The notes beneath the pieces are model-generated. The model searched no databases. It was not told where the DNA came from and saw nothing but the letters and a program-made list of their open reading frames with translations. Shown in pieces: positions 37,023-48,129 of a DNA stretch of 64,000 nt. The stretch is from assembly GCF_000165425.1 (NCBI RefSeq), contig NW_001799266.1, positions 186,001 through 250,000 of the forward strand, given 5' to 3'. Each line of letters opens with the position of its first letter. The stretch's first letter is position 1. Source of the stretch: Paramecium tetraurelia (lineage: Eukaryota; Ciliophora; Oligohymenophorea; Peniculida; Parameciidae). The translations under genes and the position numbers were made by a program.

Positions 37023-37696
37023 GCTCTCACGCACACCCCCCTAAAAATTATAAATACAAAATCCGCATAACAAGCGATTCTTCTTTTCAATCCCTTCTTA
37101 TTTTTTCAGATCTATTTCTAAAATTGGTGAGTTTTTATGTTTCTCTCCATATTCACACCTAAGGTTTTCTATTAAAGCATCTATATCTATAATTGACATA
37201 TAATAGAATTTGAATAATTTTAATATTAGTTTATATCAAAATTCTTGAATATTATTATGCCTACACCTCGAATCAAATTATAAATGTATCATTAAATAGA
37301 TATATGGCAATTGATGAGGTTTAATTTAGGATTAATATCAATTAAAAACATATCCTTGTTTTCTAAAAATTAATTGCAGATGTTTATCTATTAAAAAAAA
37401 ACAAAACCAATAAAAGTTCATTTATAAACCTATTTAAGTCCAAATATTTAATAAAATACTTACTTATTAATTATAAAAAAAGATCCAGTAAGATTAATAA
37501 AATCTTGAGGTTATGCTCTATGCTCTATTTTATAATAATCTCTTAGATGCTGATTTCCTAAATGGTTTTGAGTAAGAATATTACACTAAATTTAGTTTAT
37601 AATTTTTAATTATAAGAGAAACTTAGAGAAAAGTTGTGGAATATTTTTTTAATTTATTATAAAGGAAGCATGAATTAAAATATTTAAGTATGTCGT
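37023..37696. promoter_or_regulatory. Divergent intergenic region shared by two WD40 genes, with a GC-rich patch
   Basis: About 670 bp separate the starts of two related, divergently transcribed WD40 genes, so both promoters must lie here. Most of it is AT-rich. At its left edge, overlapping the minus gene's proposed start (about 37010-37045), is a compact GC-rich block with runs of five and six C and a small inverted repeat (TGAGAG...CTCTCA). No TATA-like or other defined element can be assigned with confidence. Confidence 0.4.
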
Positions 37697-39367
37697 ATGA
37701 TTGATTCACCTGAATCTATAATATGTAATAAACACAATGAAAAAGTTGAATTCGTTTTGCTCAATAATGACATACATGGAAATGATAAACTTTTATGTAA
37801 GGGATGTTTTTATGAATTTTCTGGTGTAAAATAAGTTTATAGCATATTTGAGGCTGCGAATAAATTATAAGAGATGAAAAATTTGGAATATTAGGGTTAA
37901 AAGGCTATGATATTAGATTAACTGCAGCAAATTATTATTCATATTGAGGATATGATCACATTCCAGGGTAGCTTTCAATAATATGCCTCCAATATATTAG
38001 AGGTGATGAACAACTGGAAACTTGAATTAGGGAATAAATTAATTGCAATTTCTTAATACAAATTTTAAGACGAATTAGATAGATTTAACGATAGTACTTT
38101 AACTTCTAAAAATGATGATTAAATATTACAATTTATTTAGTAATCAAAATGGTAATATTCGGAAAAGATTTAGAATAACTTAACTAATATATAGCTTTTA
38201 ACAACAAATAACTAAACTTTTTTAAATCTCTTGGAGTTTGTTAAAAAATAATAAGAATTTGAATCAGTTTAGAGGCTAAACCAGTAATCATATTACTCGG
38301 ATCGATTTGATAGTTTATTTATAGCTAGAGAGGATAGTAATGGCCCACGTGTTATTTTTCAAAGCCAAAATCAACCAGACCATGATATGAAAATATCATT
38401 AAAATTAAGCCAAACCTTCCCATAAAAAGATACCGTTTTATCGATATCATTTAGCCATGATGATTCATTACTTGCTTCAGCTTGTAATAATGAAATTAAA
38501 TTATGGTAATTTTAAGATGGAAAAGTATGCGATTGTATCGGTACTCTAGAAGGGCATACATAACAAATTTTTACTTTAGCATTTAGTAAAAACAAAAATT
38601 GGTTATTTTCAGCAGGAAAAGACATGTCAATTATTTTATGGAAACCAAAAATATTTTTATTTAATTTTATTATTACGACTAAACAATAATAACTAAATGC
38701 TCACAAGGATTACATTCTGCAATTAATATTAAATAACAAAGAAAATTAATTGATCTCTTGTAGCTCAGACACTAAAATTTCCATTTGGTCTGTAAATTAT
38801 AGATAAAATACTATTTAATTTTAATAATCTTTAGAAAGACATGGCGGCCCTGTGATTTCTATTTGTCTGAATCAAAGCAACAATTTGCTGGTATCTAGTG
38901 GTTTAGATAGATAAATAATTGTTTGGAGTTAAAACAACAATAAGGAATGGGTGTTTCAACAAGTAATAAGTAAATTAACAAATGATTTTGGTTATAGAAT
39001 AAGCTTTATTTCAGATGTATCTATAGTTTGGTAATCATTCAAAATGGGATTAACTCATATATTTAAATAGGAAGATGGTACCTTCAAAGAGCTATTAGAT
39101 TATAGAATATAACTTTCAAAGAAGGCTGAAAATGATGGAGATTACTCATTTCCATCAATATTCAATTCTAATAAATAAATCTTAATTTAAAAACATTGTA
39201 ATCGTATTCATTTTTTGACTCTAAACTCATAAACTTAATTAAAAGTTTAATAAGAATAAATCATCTTAAATAATTAACAAAGCTATGGAAATTTATCAAA
39301 CGATGGTAAATATTTAGTCCTTTGGTGCGATCAAAAGTTTTTGTTATATGAAATATGCTATGAATGA
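37697..39367 (+). CDS. WD40-repeat protein with N-terminal Cys/His cluster (556 aa)
   Basis: An intronless frame runs from ATG 37697 to TGA 39365-39367. The N-terminus has a B-box-like zinc site (ICNKHNEKVEFVLLNND, then LLCKGCFYEF). Helical segments follow, and then from about residue 225 a series of WD40 repeats (VLSISFSHDDSLLASACNNE, IKLWQFQDG, IFTLAFSKNKNWLFSAGKDM, VISICLNQSNNLLVSSGLDR, IIVWSQNNNKEW). B-box plus coiled coil plus WD40 is a common layout in a large expanded Paramecium family of unknown function. It is related to the divergent minus-strand gene ending at 35572. An upstream ATG (37690) is in another frame and hits TGA at once. Confidence 0.8.
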
Positions 39368-39621
39368 ATCTCAATACCTTATGAAGCATTAATATTTATA
39401 TATTTAAAAATATGAATATACCTTTTATCAAGAATAGTTAATAAAATTTAAAAGCTTATAGCAAAAATAAAGCAATATGAATTTTTTATTAAGATTGAGT
39501 TAATACTTAATTGCATATTCTATTTATGAATGAGTTGATTTTTATTGCTATTTAGGGAGTTGTCATCTAATAAACAATTCTGTTATTTACATAGATAATA
39601 TAAGATTTATTAAATAAATTA

Positions 39622-40120
39622 ATGTATATCAACCTCACATAAAATAATAAGTCTTGGTGGACTCACACATCGCTTGTCCCAACAGAAACTTAAAATAAAG
39701 TCTTCAATTTAGTGAATGGATAATCCAGTTTCTAGAATAAGTCAACATTACTTACCACTTATTTGAGTTTGGAAGCCGTCAATAGAATAGGTCCAGCAAA
39801 GAAGTTAGCCATATATTTTAAGGCTGGAATTGTAGGTGCAGTATTTTTAGGAACAAGGTAATTGTGTAAAATAATGAATAATTAGAATTGCATCTGGAAG
39901 TTATTATGCAAATAGCATCAAAACAGAAATAGGCAAATTACTTGATGGTGCTCCTGTTTGGGAAAATAAGTTTGATGTGCCAGAATTAGATAAAAAATTC
40001 TTTTTTATTGATGATGACAATAATTTTGAACCTTCCTTATGGCACCATGGCATGTATTAATAATTGATTTTATGTAGCAATCAGATCGATAAGCCTAAAC
40101 AATTTTACAAATTTGAATGA
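39622..40120 (+). CDS. Small hypothetical protein with one hydrophobic segment (156 aa)
   Basis: ATG 39622, a 28-nt intron, then TGA 40118-40120 give an exact frame. The protein starts polar (MYINLTQNNKSWWTHTSLVP), has one moderately hydrophobic stretch (KLAIYFKAGIVGAVFLGTR), then an acidic region (FFFIDDDNNFEPSLWHHGMY) and a polar tail. There is no signal peptide or known motif. The layout would suit a small mitochondrial or organelle membrane subunit, but nothing decides this. The 254 nt upstream of the start hold no gene. Confidence 0.6.
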
Positions 40121-40154
40121 GCATTAAAATACATATATATAATTTAATAAAAAA

Positions 40155-41371
40155 ATGAATCCCATCGATCAGCACAAATTATAATTTGTGCTCAAGGATT
40201 GCATTCTCAAATTACAATTTATAGGAGAAATCACGAGAGATAATGATATCTCATCTGAATTGGCAGGTTATGAATAAAGTAAATTGCTAACCGATCAACA
40301 AACATTGGAAGTTAAATATGCAGAATTAGTTGCCAAACGAAGCACATTGGTAGGGATCTCTAATAGAAAATAACTAACTGAAACTCAGAAGCACATTTAG
40401 GAAGTAGCATAAAGACTGAAAGAGAGTACAAAGAAGTTATGCAGGTATAAGTTTCATTTAAAATATTAGGTTATTTAAAGAAAACCCAAATATAGATTAA
40501 GATTCATTAAAAGTCTATGAAGAGAGGGCAGGATTGATCTCAGACTTAGAAGTATTTATTTACATCTATTGAAGAATCTCAAAACATTCATTTAAAACAA
40601 TCAATTAAATAAATTTGCTCAAAATGTTACAAATAGTTTAGAAGAGTAGGATTCATTAAGAAAATTCGCAGTGAGAGAAAAAGAATTGGCTGCTGAAATA
40701 AAGAAATTGTAAAATGATAAAACTTAAGAAATTAAAGAACATGAACATGAGAAGACTGAAAAATAAAAGAATATTTAATCATTAAAAGAAAAACTATTAT
40801 ATAAAACAAATAGAGCTGACTTAAAAAAAAAGTATGATGAAAAGGTAGGGACTTCTAAAGAAAATACTCAAATGAGAGTGTTTGAATTTGCTTTAAAGGA
40901 TATTGAATAATAAATTTTAAATTTTACTACCAAAATTGAGACAGAAGAAAAGGTTCATAAATAATTAAAGGATTACTTAATTAGAAAAGAAGTACTTAAT
41001 AATATTATATAAATTTAGGAAGAATCAAAAAAGAAAACAGATGATCAAAATAAGTATATGGATGAGAAGAAATAAGAGTTGGAAGATAAAATTGAGAAAT
41101 TGACTGAACAAAAAACTATTATGTTAAAAGAATTAGATCTACTGAACAGAAGATTTGAAAAGGAAGAATTAGAAAAATAGGAACGTGAGAGAAAAGTATA
41201 TTTATTCTTTTATTTTAGGAAATTTAAGAACAAGAAGCCAAAAAATTAAGAGAATTACAATAATTGCGAATGGAAAATGCCATTAAATTAATTTAGAACG
41301 AACTAATGGAAAGAAAAGAGTTATATGGTTTAGGTGCCAAAAAAAAGAAACCCAAAAAAGCAAAGAAATGA
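40155..41371 (+). CDS. Coiled-coil protein with basic tail, possibly axonemal (DRC9/10-like)
   Basis: ATG 40155, three introns (25, 23, 23 nt) and TGA 41369-41371 give an exact 381-aa frame. After a short helical head the protein is nearly all coiled coil (LRKFAVREKELAAEIKKLQN, KQERERKEIQEQEAKKLREL). It ends in an IQ-like helix (AIKLIQNELMERKELYGLG) and a Lys-rich tail (AKKKKPKKAKK). This order (coiled coil, IQ-like segment, KKK/KAKK tail) resembles nexin-dynein regulatory complex subunits DRC9/DRC10, which bind calmodulin along ciliary doublets. The resemblance is by architecture only. Confidence 0.6.
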
Positions 41372-41410
41372 CTAAACAAATTTAAATAAAATTAAATCTT
41401 AAATTAATTC

Positions 41411-41955
41411 ATGGGACGTATGTAAGCTAAGGGAAAGGGAAAGGGTATTTCTGGTTCAGCCCTCCCATATAAAAGAAAAGCACCAAAATGGTTGACCTTA
41501 TCATCCAAATCAATCGTCGATTAAATTGTTAATTTAGCCAAGAAAGGTTTCATTTAACATGATTGCAATTTTTATAGGTTTGAATGGATCTCAAATCGGA
41601 GTCTACTTAAGAGATTAATAAGGCATCCCTTAAACCAGATTCTTAACAGGTTAAAAGATCTTGAGAATCTTAAAGAAAAGAGGTATAGCAATTAATTAAA
41701 ATTTAGGTTGTGCTCCAAAAATCCCTGAAGATTTGTACGCTTTAATCAAAAAGGCTGTTTAAATCAGAAAGCATTTGGAGAAGAATAGAGGTGATATTAC
41801 CAGCAAATTCAGATTGATTTTGGTTGAAAGCAGAATTCATAGACTTAGCAGATATTACAGAAGAACCCAAAAGTTGCCATCAAATTGGAAATAGTATACA
41901 TTTCATATTATCTTCAAGTGTCTCAAAGACAGCTTCTGCCTTAATTGGTTAATGA
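41411..41955 (+). CDS. RPS13: Small ribosomal subunit protein uS15 (RPS13)
   Basis: A cytosolic 40S protein that binds 18S rRNA near the platform. Landmarks are complete: [85 protein letters not shown] and the C-terminal [14 protein letters not shown]. Three introns are inferred: 31 nt after the first AKKG codon start, 24 nt at 41683-41706, and 25 nt in the last Tyr codon. The 24-nt element is a multiple of three and contains no TGA, so retention would keep the frame. It is called an intron because removing it restores exact alignment ([14 protein letters not shown]) and the usual length (154 aa). TGA is 41953-41955. Confidence 0.95.
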
Positions 41956-41998
41956 GTTAGAATATAAATACAATATGCATATATTTTAATATTTTATA

Positions 41999-42994
41999 TC
42001 ACTTTTTTTATCTTTTTCAATGACTCACAAACTTCCTTAATATTAATACGCTCTTCTTCTTTCTTTTACAGCATTTTCTAATAATTCATAAATCTATTTA
42101 ATACTGTAATTAAGTCTTTCATCTCTTAACTAACTGGATTTGTATTTGGAAATTGAATTTTCTAATTATTGATAGCATTCAACAACAACATTATAGAATT
42201 TGTATCTTTCCATGGAAGCACTCCAAATAACATTTAATACAGAATAACACCCAAAGACCACACATCACATTTGATGCAATAGCTAAATAAATTATTTCTA
42301 TATAAATACTCTTCTCCTGCTAAAATCTGTGGAGCCATGTAATAAGGTGTTCCTACTGATGTACCATGAGCAGCCACATCTTTTTTGTCCTCTTCGATTA
42401 CTTTAGCAAAACCAAAATCTGCTAATTTTGCTGTTCCATTGTGTATCAATATATTTTCTGGCTTTAGATCTCTATGGAAAACACTTTTGTCATATAAGTA
42501 TGAACATCCTTCTGCAATCTAGAGAAAAATATCAACAGTCTCTTATTCATTCAACTTTCCTTTGTCTTTGATGAGCATATCCAAATCCCCACCATTACAG
42601 TATTCCAAAAAGAAATAAATATTATTTGGAGTCTCTGAGAAATCAATGAACTTAACAATATTAGGATGATCCATCTACTTCCATAAAGAAACCTAATCAA
42701 AATATGCGAAATCTTATACTTCTATTTTTAATGAGTTGATGATATATTCTTTTCTGCTTTCTGGGTTATTACTCTTTTTGAGTTTTTCGATTATATTTTG
42801 TTTTGCAATCAATTTGCAGGCGAAAACTATTTTCTCATTTTCTTTCAATGTAGCTAAATGACTTTTTTAAATCTTTATATATACGTGTCTGCAAAATTTC
42901 CTTTTCCCAGTTTTGTTGTTTTGATGTAGTACTTCCCATCAACCATCTTATAATTTGGAATTGTGGCTGCTATTTCTTCCAAATTTTATTTCAT
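41999..42994 (-). CDS. Ser/Thr protein kinase, ULK/ATG1-like
   Basis: All kinase landmarks are present: glycine loop GKGNFADT, catalytic Lys in FACKLI, catalytic loop [13 protein letters not shown] motif (LADFGFAK), TPYYMAP in the activation segment, and [11 protein letters not shown]. The [17 protein letters not shown] hinge segment and short length resemble ULK/ATG1-type kinases, one of the large ciliate kinase groups. ATG 42994. A 23-nt intron follows the glycine loop, and a 27-nt intron without a stop (42078-42104) interrupts subdomain XI (restored as DLITKMLQKKEEER). The expected end [11 protein letters not shown] at 41999 needs one base fewer in an A7 run. As printed, the frame runs on into the 3' end of uS15 on the other strand. 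Confidence 0.8.
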
Positions 42995-44127
42995 TTATTA
43001 TATTTTATATGTATTTTAATAATTCCATTAATAAAGTCTTTAATAATTCGTAATTTATAAACTTACTTAGTTGGTCATCTCAATTGACTTACTCATTAAA
43101 CCCTTATTTATTTTCAAATTTCCCCTCCCTAATTAAATCTGAAGGAATTATCAATTAGAATATTGATTAAATTCTCATATAATAAACAAAATTCTAATTA
43201 ATATTACTAACTTATTCAATAATTTATATTTAATTGAAAGCATGCACATTCTTTTATATTCTTGTAATTGGTTGAAGTTAAATAGAGAAAATTACAGTTT
43301 GAAAATTTCTAAAAGATCGAAATCATTTAAAAAATTGTGCCATTTTAGGTATTTTCTTCGATTTTATGAAACTCAATATTAATGGAACTAACTTAAGTAA
43401 GGATCTAATTAAAAATCAATTCTTCTGCCTTAAATTAATGTATGGGAAGTTTTATTTTAAAAGAGCAATGTAGATACATTAATAAATTTAAATATTTTAA
43501 CTAAGGATTAATATTATCAATTTATTTGTTGAAAGTTGAATGTGTAATATAATTCATACATCTGCAGATATATAATTTACATTATTACTTAGCATTTTTA
43601 TTTATAAATTCTATGGTGTTCATCAAACAGATTACATTTGTCGAAATAAGATTCGGGGGATTGTTACTAAAATCAAAATATTATGAAAAAAAATGAAATT
43701 CATAAAATATACAAGAAATCCAAACTGCATTTTAGTAAGTTATATCAGAAACTTGCTTTTTAAAATATAAGGAATTTAAAAATAAATCTTTTGGGGAAAT
43801 TAAAAAAATTGATATTTTTGGAATTATTAAATTAAAAAATAAATATGGTTACAAAAGAGTTTAACAATTAAAAATAAACTAATTGTTTGAATTAATTGTT
43901 AGACAAGAAAGTCTTAATTCTAAAGTCACAAAATTAATTTGATTTATCTTTTCGTTTTTAATGGAGAATTAAAAGATTTATGTAAAATAAAATAAATAAA
44001 ATTGGATGAAGGGAATATCAATTATGGAGATTCTATGTTGTTGTTTGAAATCATTTAATAAAATTTGAAGCATTTTAGAGATTCGATTATAAAAATAGAT
44101 ATTATAATTTTAATATAAATTCTCGAT
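42995..44127. other. AT-rich intergenic region between divergent genes
   Basis: This 1.1-kb spacer between the kinase start (minus) and the next plus-strand start contains both upstream regions. I looked for frames with TGA as the only stop on both strands and found none with protein-like composition, start and splice pattern. No strong repeat stands out. Confidence 0.55.
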
Positions 44128-44901
44128 ATGTCAAGAAGTTTAAATGATGATGACAAACCTCTAATTCCACTCCTTTAGGCAACAGGTTAAAAGAAACAAG
44201 AAAAGCTAGCATATGAAAGATAAATGGCTAAAATAACTTTATTGAAATAGACGGAGTAGAAAAATTTGCATCTAGTAAAACGTAACTTGAGTTAGGCAGG
44301 CTAAGTTATATGAGATGGCAGCAGACAAAATTGAGAATGGAATCTTGGTGAAGAAGCAATTGTAGGAATTGACAGAGGAGGCGAATTAAATAAAGGATGA
44401 GAAAATGAAAAGAAGGAAGTAGCAGATTGAATCAATAAAAAAATGTGAAGAAGACTTCATTAAAAAGAGACTGACAGCACAAAAATTAGGGTAAGATAAA
44501 GTGTGTGATTTTAGAGATTCGATGAAGCAATCTTAAGTGAAAGAATACAAGAGTACAATGAAAATGACTTTAAGTAGAACTCGAGATTGCATACTTCAGG
44601 AGAACCAAAAGATTAGGGAGGCATTGTATTAGGAGGAGAAGGAGAGGAAGAAGAAGAAGGAGGAAACTAAGAAATTGGATGAGATGAAATCGTAATAATT
44701 TTATAAGGAGAGAGTTTCTTATGAGAGATTAATTGAGGAGAAACTAAAAAAGTCAAGGGAAAAGTTGTTTAAGGATGAGGAGACATTGAAAGCGCGTTTG
44801 AAGGTATGATGAGTTGGCTTAGTTAGTAAACTTAAGATATGCTGAGCAAGTCTCAAAACAAGTTTATGGAACTCTAATCTTGGAGTGGTCAGAAGAGATG
44901 A
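44128..44901 (+). CDS. Coiled-coil protein with LKQTQ-type repeat end (241 aa)
   Basis: ATG 44128, introns of 25 nt (44275-44299) and 23 nt (44804-44826), TGA 44899-44901; the total is exactly divisible by three. The sequence is a highly charged helix (KLYEMAADKIENGILVKKQL, EEKERKKKKEETKKLDEMKS). It ends with ARLKQTQDMLSKSQNKFMEL, a variant of the LxxLxNTQxxQxxAxxxLE element that closes many ciliate coiled-coil proteins. Skipping the second splice gives another open frame (YDELAQLVNLRYAEQVSKQV) that stops soon after; I prefer the spliced form because of that terminal motif. Function unknown, perhaps cytoskeletal. Confidence 0.6.
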
Positions 44902-44935
44902 TAAGGAAATAATAATTATTATTAATAAATTATAT

Positions 44936-47225
44936 ATGTCATTGAATTCACGATATATCAACGACAACTTATTTAAGACGTATCAAGAACAGCTACAATA
45001 GACGATAGCCCAATTTTGTGATTAAGTGAATTCTAATTCTTCGGAGAATGACTCATTATTTTATGATGGATTCAAGTTTTAGGCAGCACATTAATAAATA
45101 TGTATTCTATTGCATTTTAATTAGCTGACCTCATAACGCAGGTTGAGATAAGTTCGAAGATAGACGAAGGAAAAAGATAGCTATCAACATTGATATTAGG
45201 TTAGGCTCAGTAGATTCTTAAAAATTATAGTTCATAACAAAACCAAATTAAGGTTAAGATTACCTAGTCATTATTCAATTTGCAAAGAGATACGATAAGG
45301 ACTATTTAAGAAGTGCACGATGCATTTAGTTTAATAGAATCGATAAAATGGCCATGCAAAGGACAAACCTATAAGCAGTACGACAAACAGCTACGTGCTT
45401 TGGAGAAGTAGTGCTTCTTTTGGGAATAAGTGTTGTTGTTAGAAAACAGAACGCCGAATTCGACATGTTAGAATGATTTCAAATTACGGTTAAATGAATG
45501 GTTTGAGCAATTCACCAACGATATCAGAACAAAGAATTTCGATACCATGAAAAAATCTAAAAAAGGTTATTTGGATACACAATTGAAGACTGCCCATGAA
45601 TTGTATGTGGGATTGGGAACCGAGAGAAATAGAGAAGGCGCATTATAAATATACAAAAGGTTGGCAGAGGAGAACCATCCGATAGCATAGGCAATAATGG
45701 GATAGATTTTAATGGATGGAGAAGTAGGAGAAAAAGATTATGATCAGGTATTTAAATAAAAACTACTTGTGGTAGGCTTTTAACTACTTGAAATTGAGTG
45801 CCGACCAAGGACATACATTCAGCGTCTATTGGGCATCTAAATTAATATTGGTAATACCTTATTAGTAATTTGATAGGAAGAAAAAGTTTTTGATAAATTT
45901 TTTGAGAAGGATGATCAATAGAGCAGAAAATCAAGTGTGACAGCTATCAAAACTAAGGATTGTGATTTGGCTATCAAATTATTAAGAAAGGCTGCCGAAT
46001 TGGAACATGTTCCTTCAATGAATTATCTGGGAGACTTATACACATCTGGTTTGGAATTATAAAATTGTAACAATAATAATTATAAATATTAATGATAGAT
46101 TCTTTGGAGAAGGACTATTAGGATGCTGAATACTTTTATAAACAAGCTCAAAAAAAGAATTCAGTTGAAGCTACTTATAAATTGTCTTTGCTTTATTAAG
46201 AGATGAGCAAGACTAGCTTAAACAAAGTAAGATTTTCATTCATTTATTTAACAGAATAGAAAGCAATTAATTTACCCATTACTCAGTCAAGCCAAGAACT
46301 AAGACTATTTACCAGCATTTTACGATCTTGGAATTTTGCTGTTAAATGGCCTAGGTGAGGAATTGCAGGCCAATCCAATGATGGCTGACTTAATCTTCGA
46401 ATAAGGGGCACTTAGTGGCGATATTAAGTGCGCTAAAAAATTACTTAATCTTCGTTTTCAAAATTTACAGAGAGAGGAGGGTTCGATAAACGATTTCCTT
46501 TCTCTGTTGGATTAGTTAGAGGATATTTTGAAGGATCAATCTATCATTAATTACATGAGAGGTAAGATTTACTTTAAGGGGATATTATGTGAGAAGAATA
46601 TGTAAAAAGCGGTCGACTAATTTCGGTATTTGAATGAAATGAAAATAGAATAGGATCATGGAGAGGCTGTCTAAAATGCAGAGCCCAATTAGAGAAGATC
46701 TTCAAGGACAAAGAGGAGTTGCCAACCAGTTCACAATAGTCATCCCTTCAGAAACTCAACATCTAAGGAGGATTTATCGATTCAGTGAAACAGAGTGACT
46801 TAAGAAAAGCATATCAGATACAGAAGGGGAAGGTTTCATAGAACAATAAATCAATTCCCTTTGAATAAGAGAATCAATCCACTCGATAAGATAGACATAC
46901 CATAATGACGATAAGCATAGTTAAACCCAATGAAGTCAATGATCCAGACAGAAAACGAGGGGGCTCTGAATATAATAGTTTCAAAAGAGTAGAAAGCAGT
47001 GTCATGCTTTCCTAATTAAAACTACAAATTCAATCACCATAATAATAGCAATAATAATCGTCTACCAGATTTGATCAGCAATAATAATCATAATATGGAT
47101 CTCCTCGTCAACCCTCGTTAATTAATATCTCTTCAAATTCTTCAAAGAAAGATCGCTTTAATTTTAGTAAATTACCTAGCCATCGATCTATTAATTCTTC
47201 AAAATATCTATTCAACTAACCTTGA
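44936..47225 (+). CDS. Sel1-repeat protein (about 717 aa)
   Basis: ATG 44936 lies only 34 nt after the previous stop. The N-terminal about 230 residues are helical (QLQQTIAQFCDQVNSNSSEN, TLILGQAQQILKNYSSQQ). Then Sel1-like/TPR-type repeats follow (NREGALQIYKRLAEENHPIA, AFNYLKLSADQGHTFSVYW, CDLAIKLLRKAAELEHVPSM, DAEYFYKQAQKKNSVEATYK, FYDLGILLLNGLG). The tail is Ser/Gln-rich with a polyGln stretch. Five introns (23, 28, 26, 32, 28 nt) are clear. One base is missing in the A4 run at 46673-46676: five A would join HGEAVQ to KCRAQLEKIFKDKEEL. The spliced length (3n-1) agrees. Sel1 repeats build solenoid scaffolds for signalling, ERAD or cell-cycle complexes; the partner is unknown. Confidence 0.7.
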
Positions 47226-47274
47226 ATTTAGCATATTAACTCAAACTTATATTATATTATATTTTATTAATAAA

Positions 47275-48110
47275 ATGGAATCCCCCAAACAAAAACAAGA
47301 AAATGAGGAGCCCCAAAACGAAGTTCAATAACCACAGACACATCTCATTCAACTAGATGTAGAAGAGCCTAATGAACCACCAGTAAAAAGACCAGCCCCA
47401 AAAACATTCGGAGATTTAACAATCATATTTATTTTCGAGACCATAGGAACAGGATTATTCGCATATGGCATAGTGGCATCTAATGGATCTGATATCTTGA
47501 TTGCTGCTTATTTGTATGCAGCAATATTTTTAACATGCAAATTTACAGGTGGCCATGTCAATCCAGCAGTGTCATTCAGCTTCTATTGTGATGATACAAT
47601 TAGTTCATGGACATTGAGAATCTATTGGACAGCTCAATTATTAGGTGCAGTTGGAGGTGCTTGGATTGCTTATTTAATATTGGGAGTAGTGACATCTCCT
47701 AGTATTAAGAGTACAAACATAGAGTGGATGCTTGCTGATTTGTGTGGAGAAGTACTTACATCACCTTAATTTAGGCCTTTGGAACCTTTATGTTTGTTCT
47801 ATTCATACACATTCAAGTTCATGAATAAACTAGATAGACTAATAATGACATTGCAGGCATCGCTTGGATTGCATTGGCTCTATTCTTTTCTAGATAGTTG
47901 TCATCACATTCTGGAGGTATTTCATACTCTTCTATTTGAGGTTGCCTGAATCCAGCTATGGGTGTGGGATTGGAATTATTTGAAGCATTCTGGTTGAATG
48001 ACACAACTAAATTAGCTAATTTTTGGGTGTTTCTATTTGCTCCACTGTTTGGGGCATATATGGCATCGATTTTCTACAATTCAATATATTTGCCTTTATT
48101 AAAAAAATGA
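47275..48110 (+). CDS. Aquaporin / MIP-family channel
   Basis: A 262-aa membrane channel with six predicted helices and both half-helix loops: first GGHVNPAVS, second GGCLNPAMG. The N-terminal cytosolic tail (about 45 residues) is acidic and Pro/Gln-rich, then FGDLTIIFIFETIGTGLFAY begins helix 1. Introns of 23 nt (47746-47768) and 24 nt give an exact frame; the 24-nt one carries an in-frame TGA, so retention would truncate the protein. The residue after the second NPA, an almost invariant Arg of the ar/R filter in typical aquaporins, is Met here, pointing to altered selectivity. It is probably a water, glycerol or other small-solute channel of plasma, contractile-vacuole or vesicle membranes. 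Confidence 0.88.
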
Positions 48111-48129
48111 GACATATATAAATTTAATT

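Noticed and set aside
47746-47769. Truncated aquaporin ending at TAA near 47769.
   Set aside because: TAA is Gln in this code, and a 23-nt intron leads into the second half with the second NPA box.
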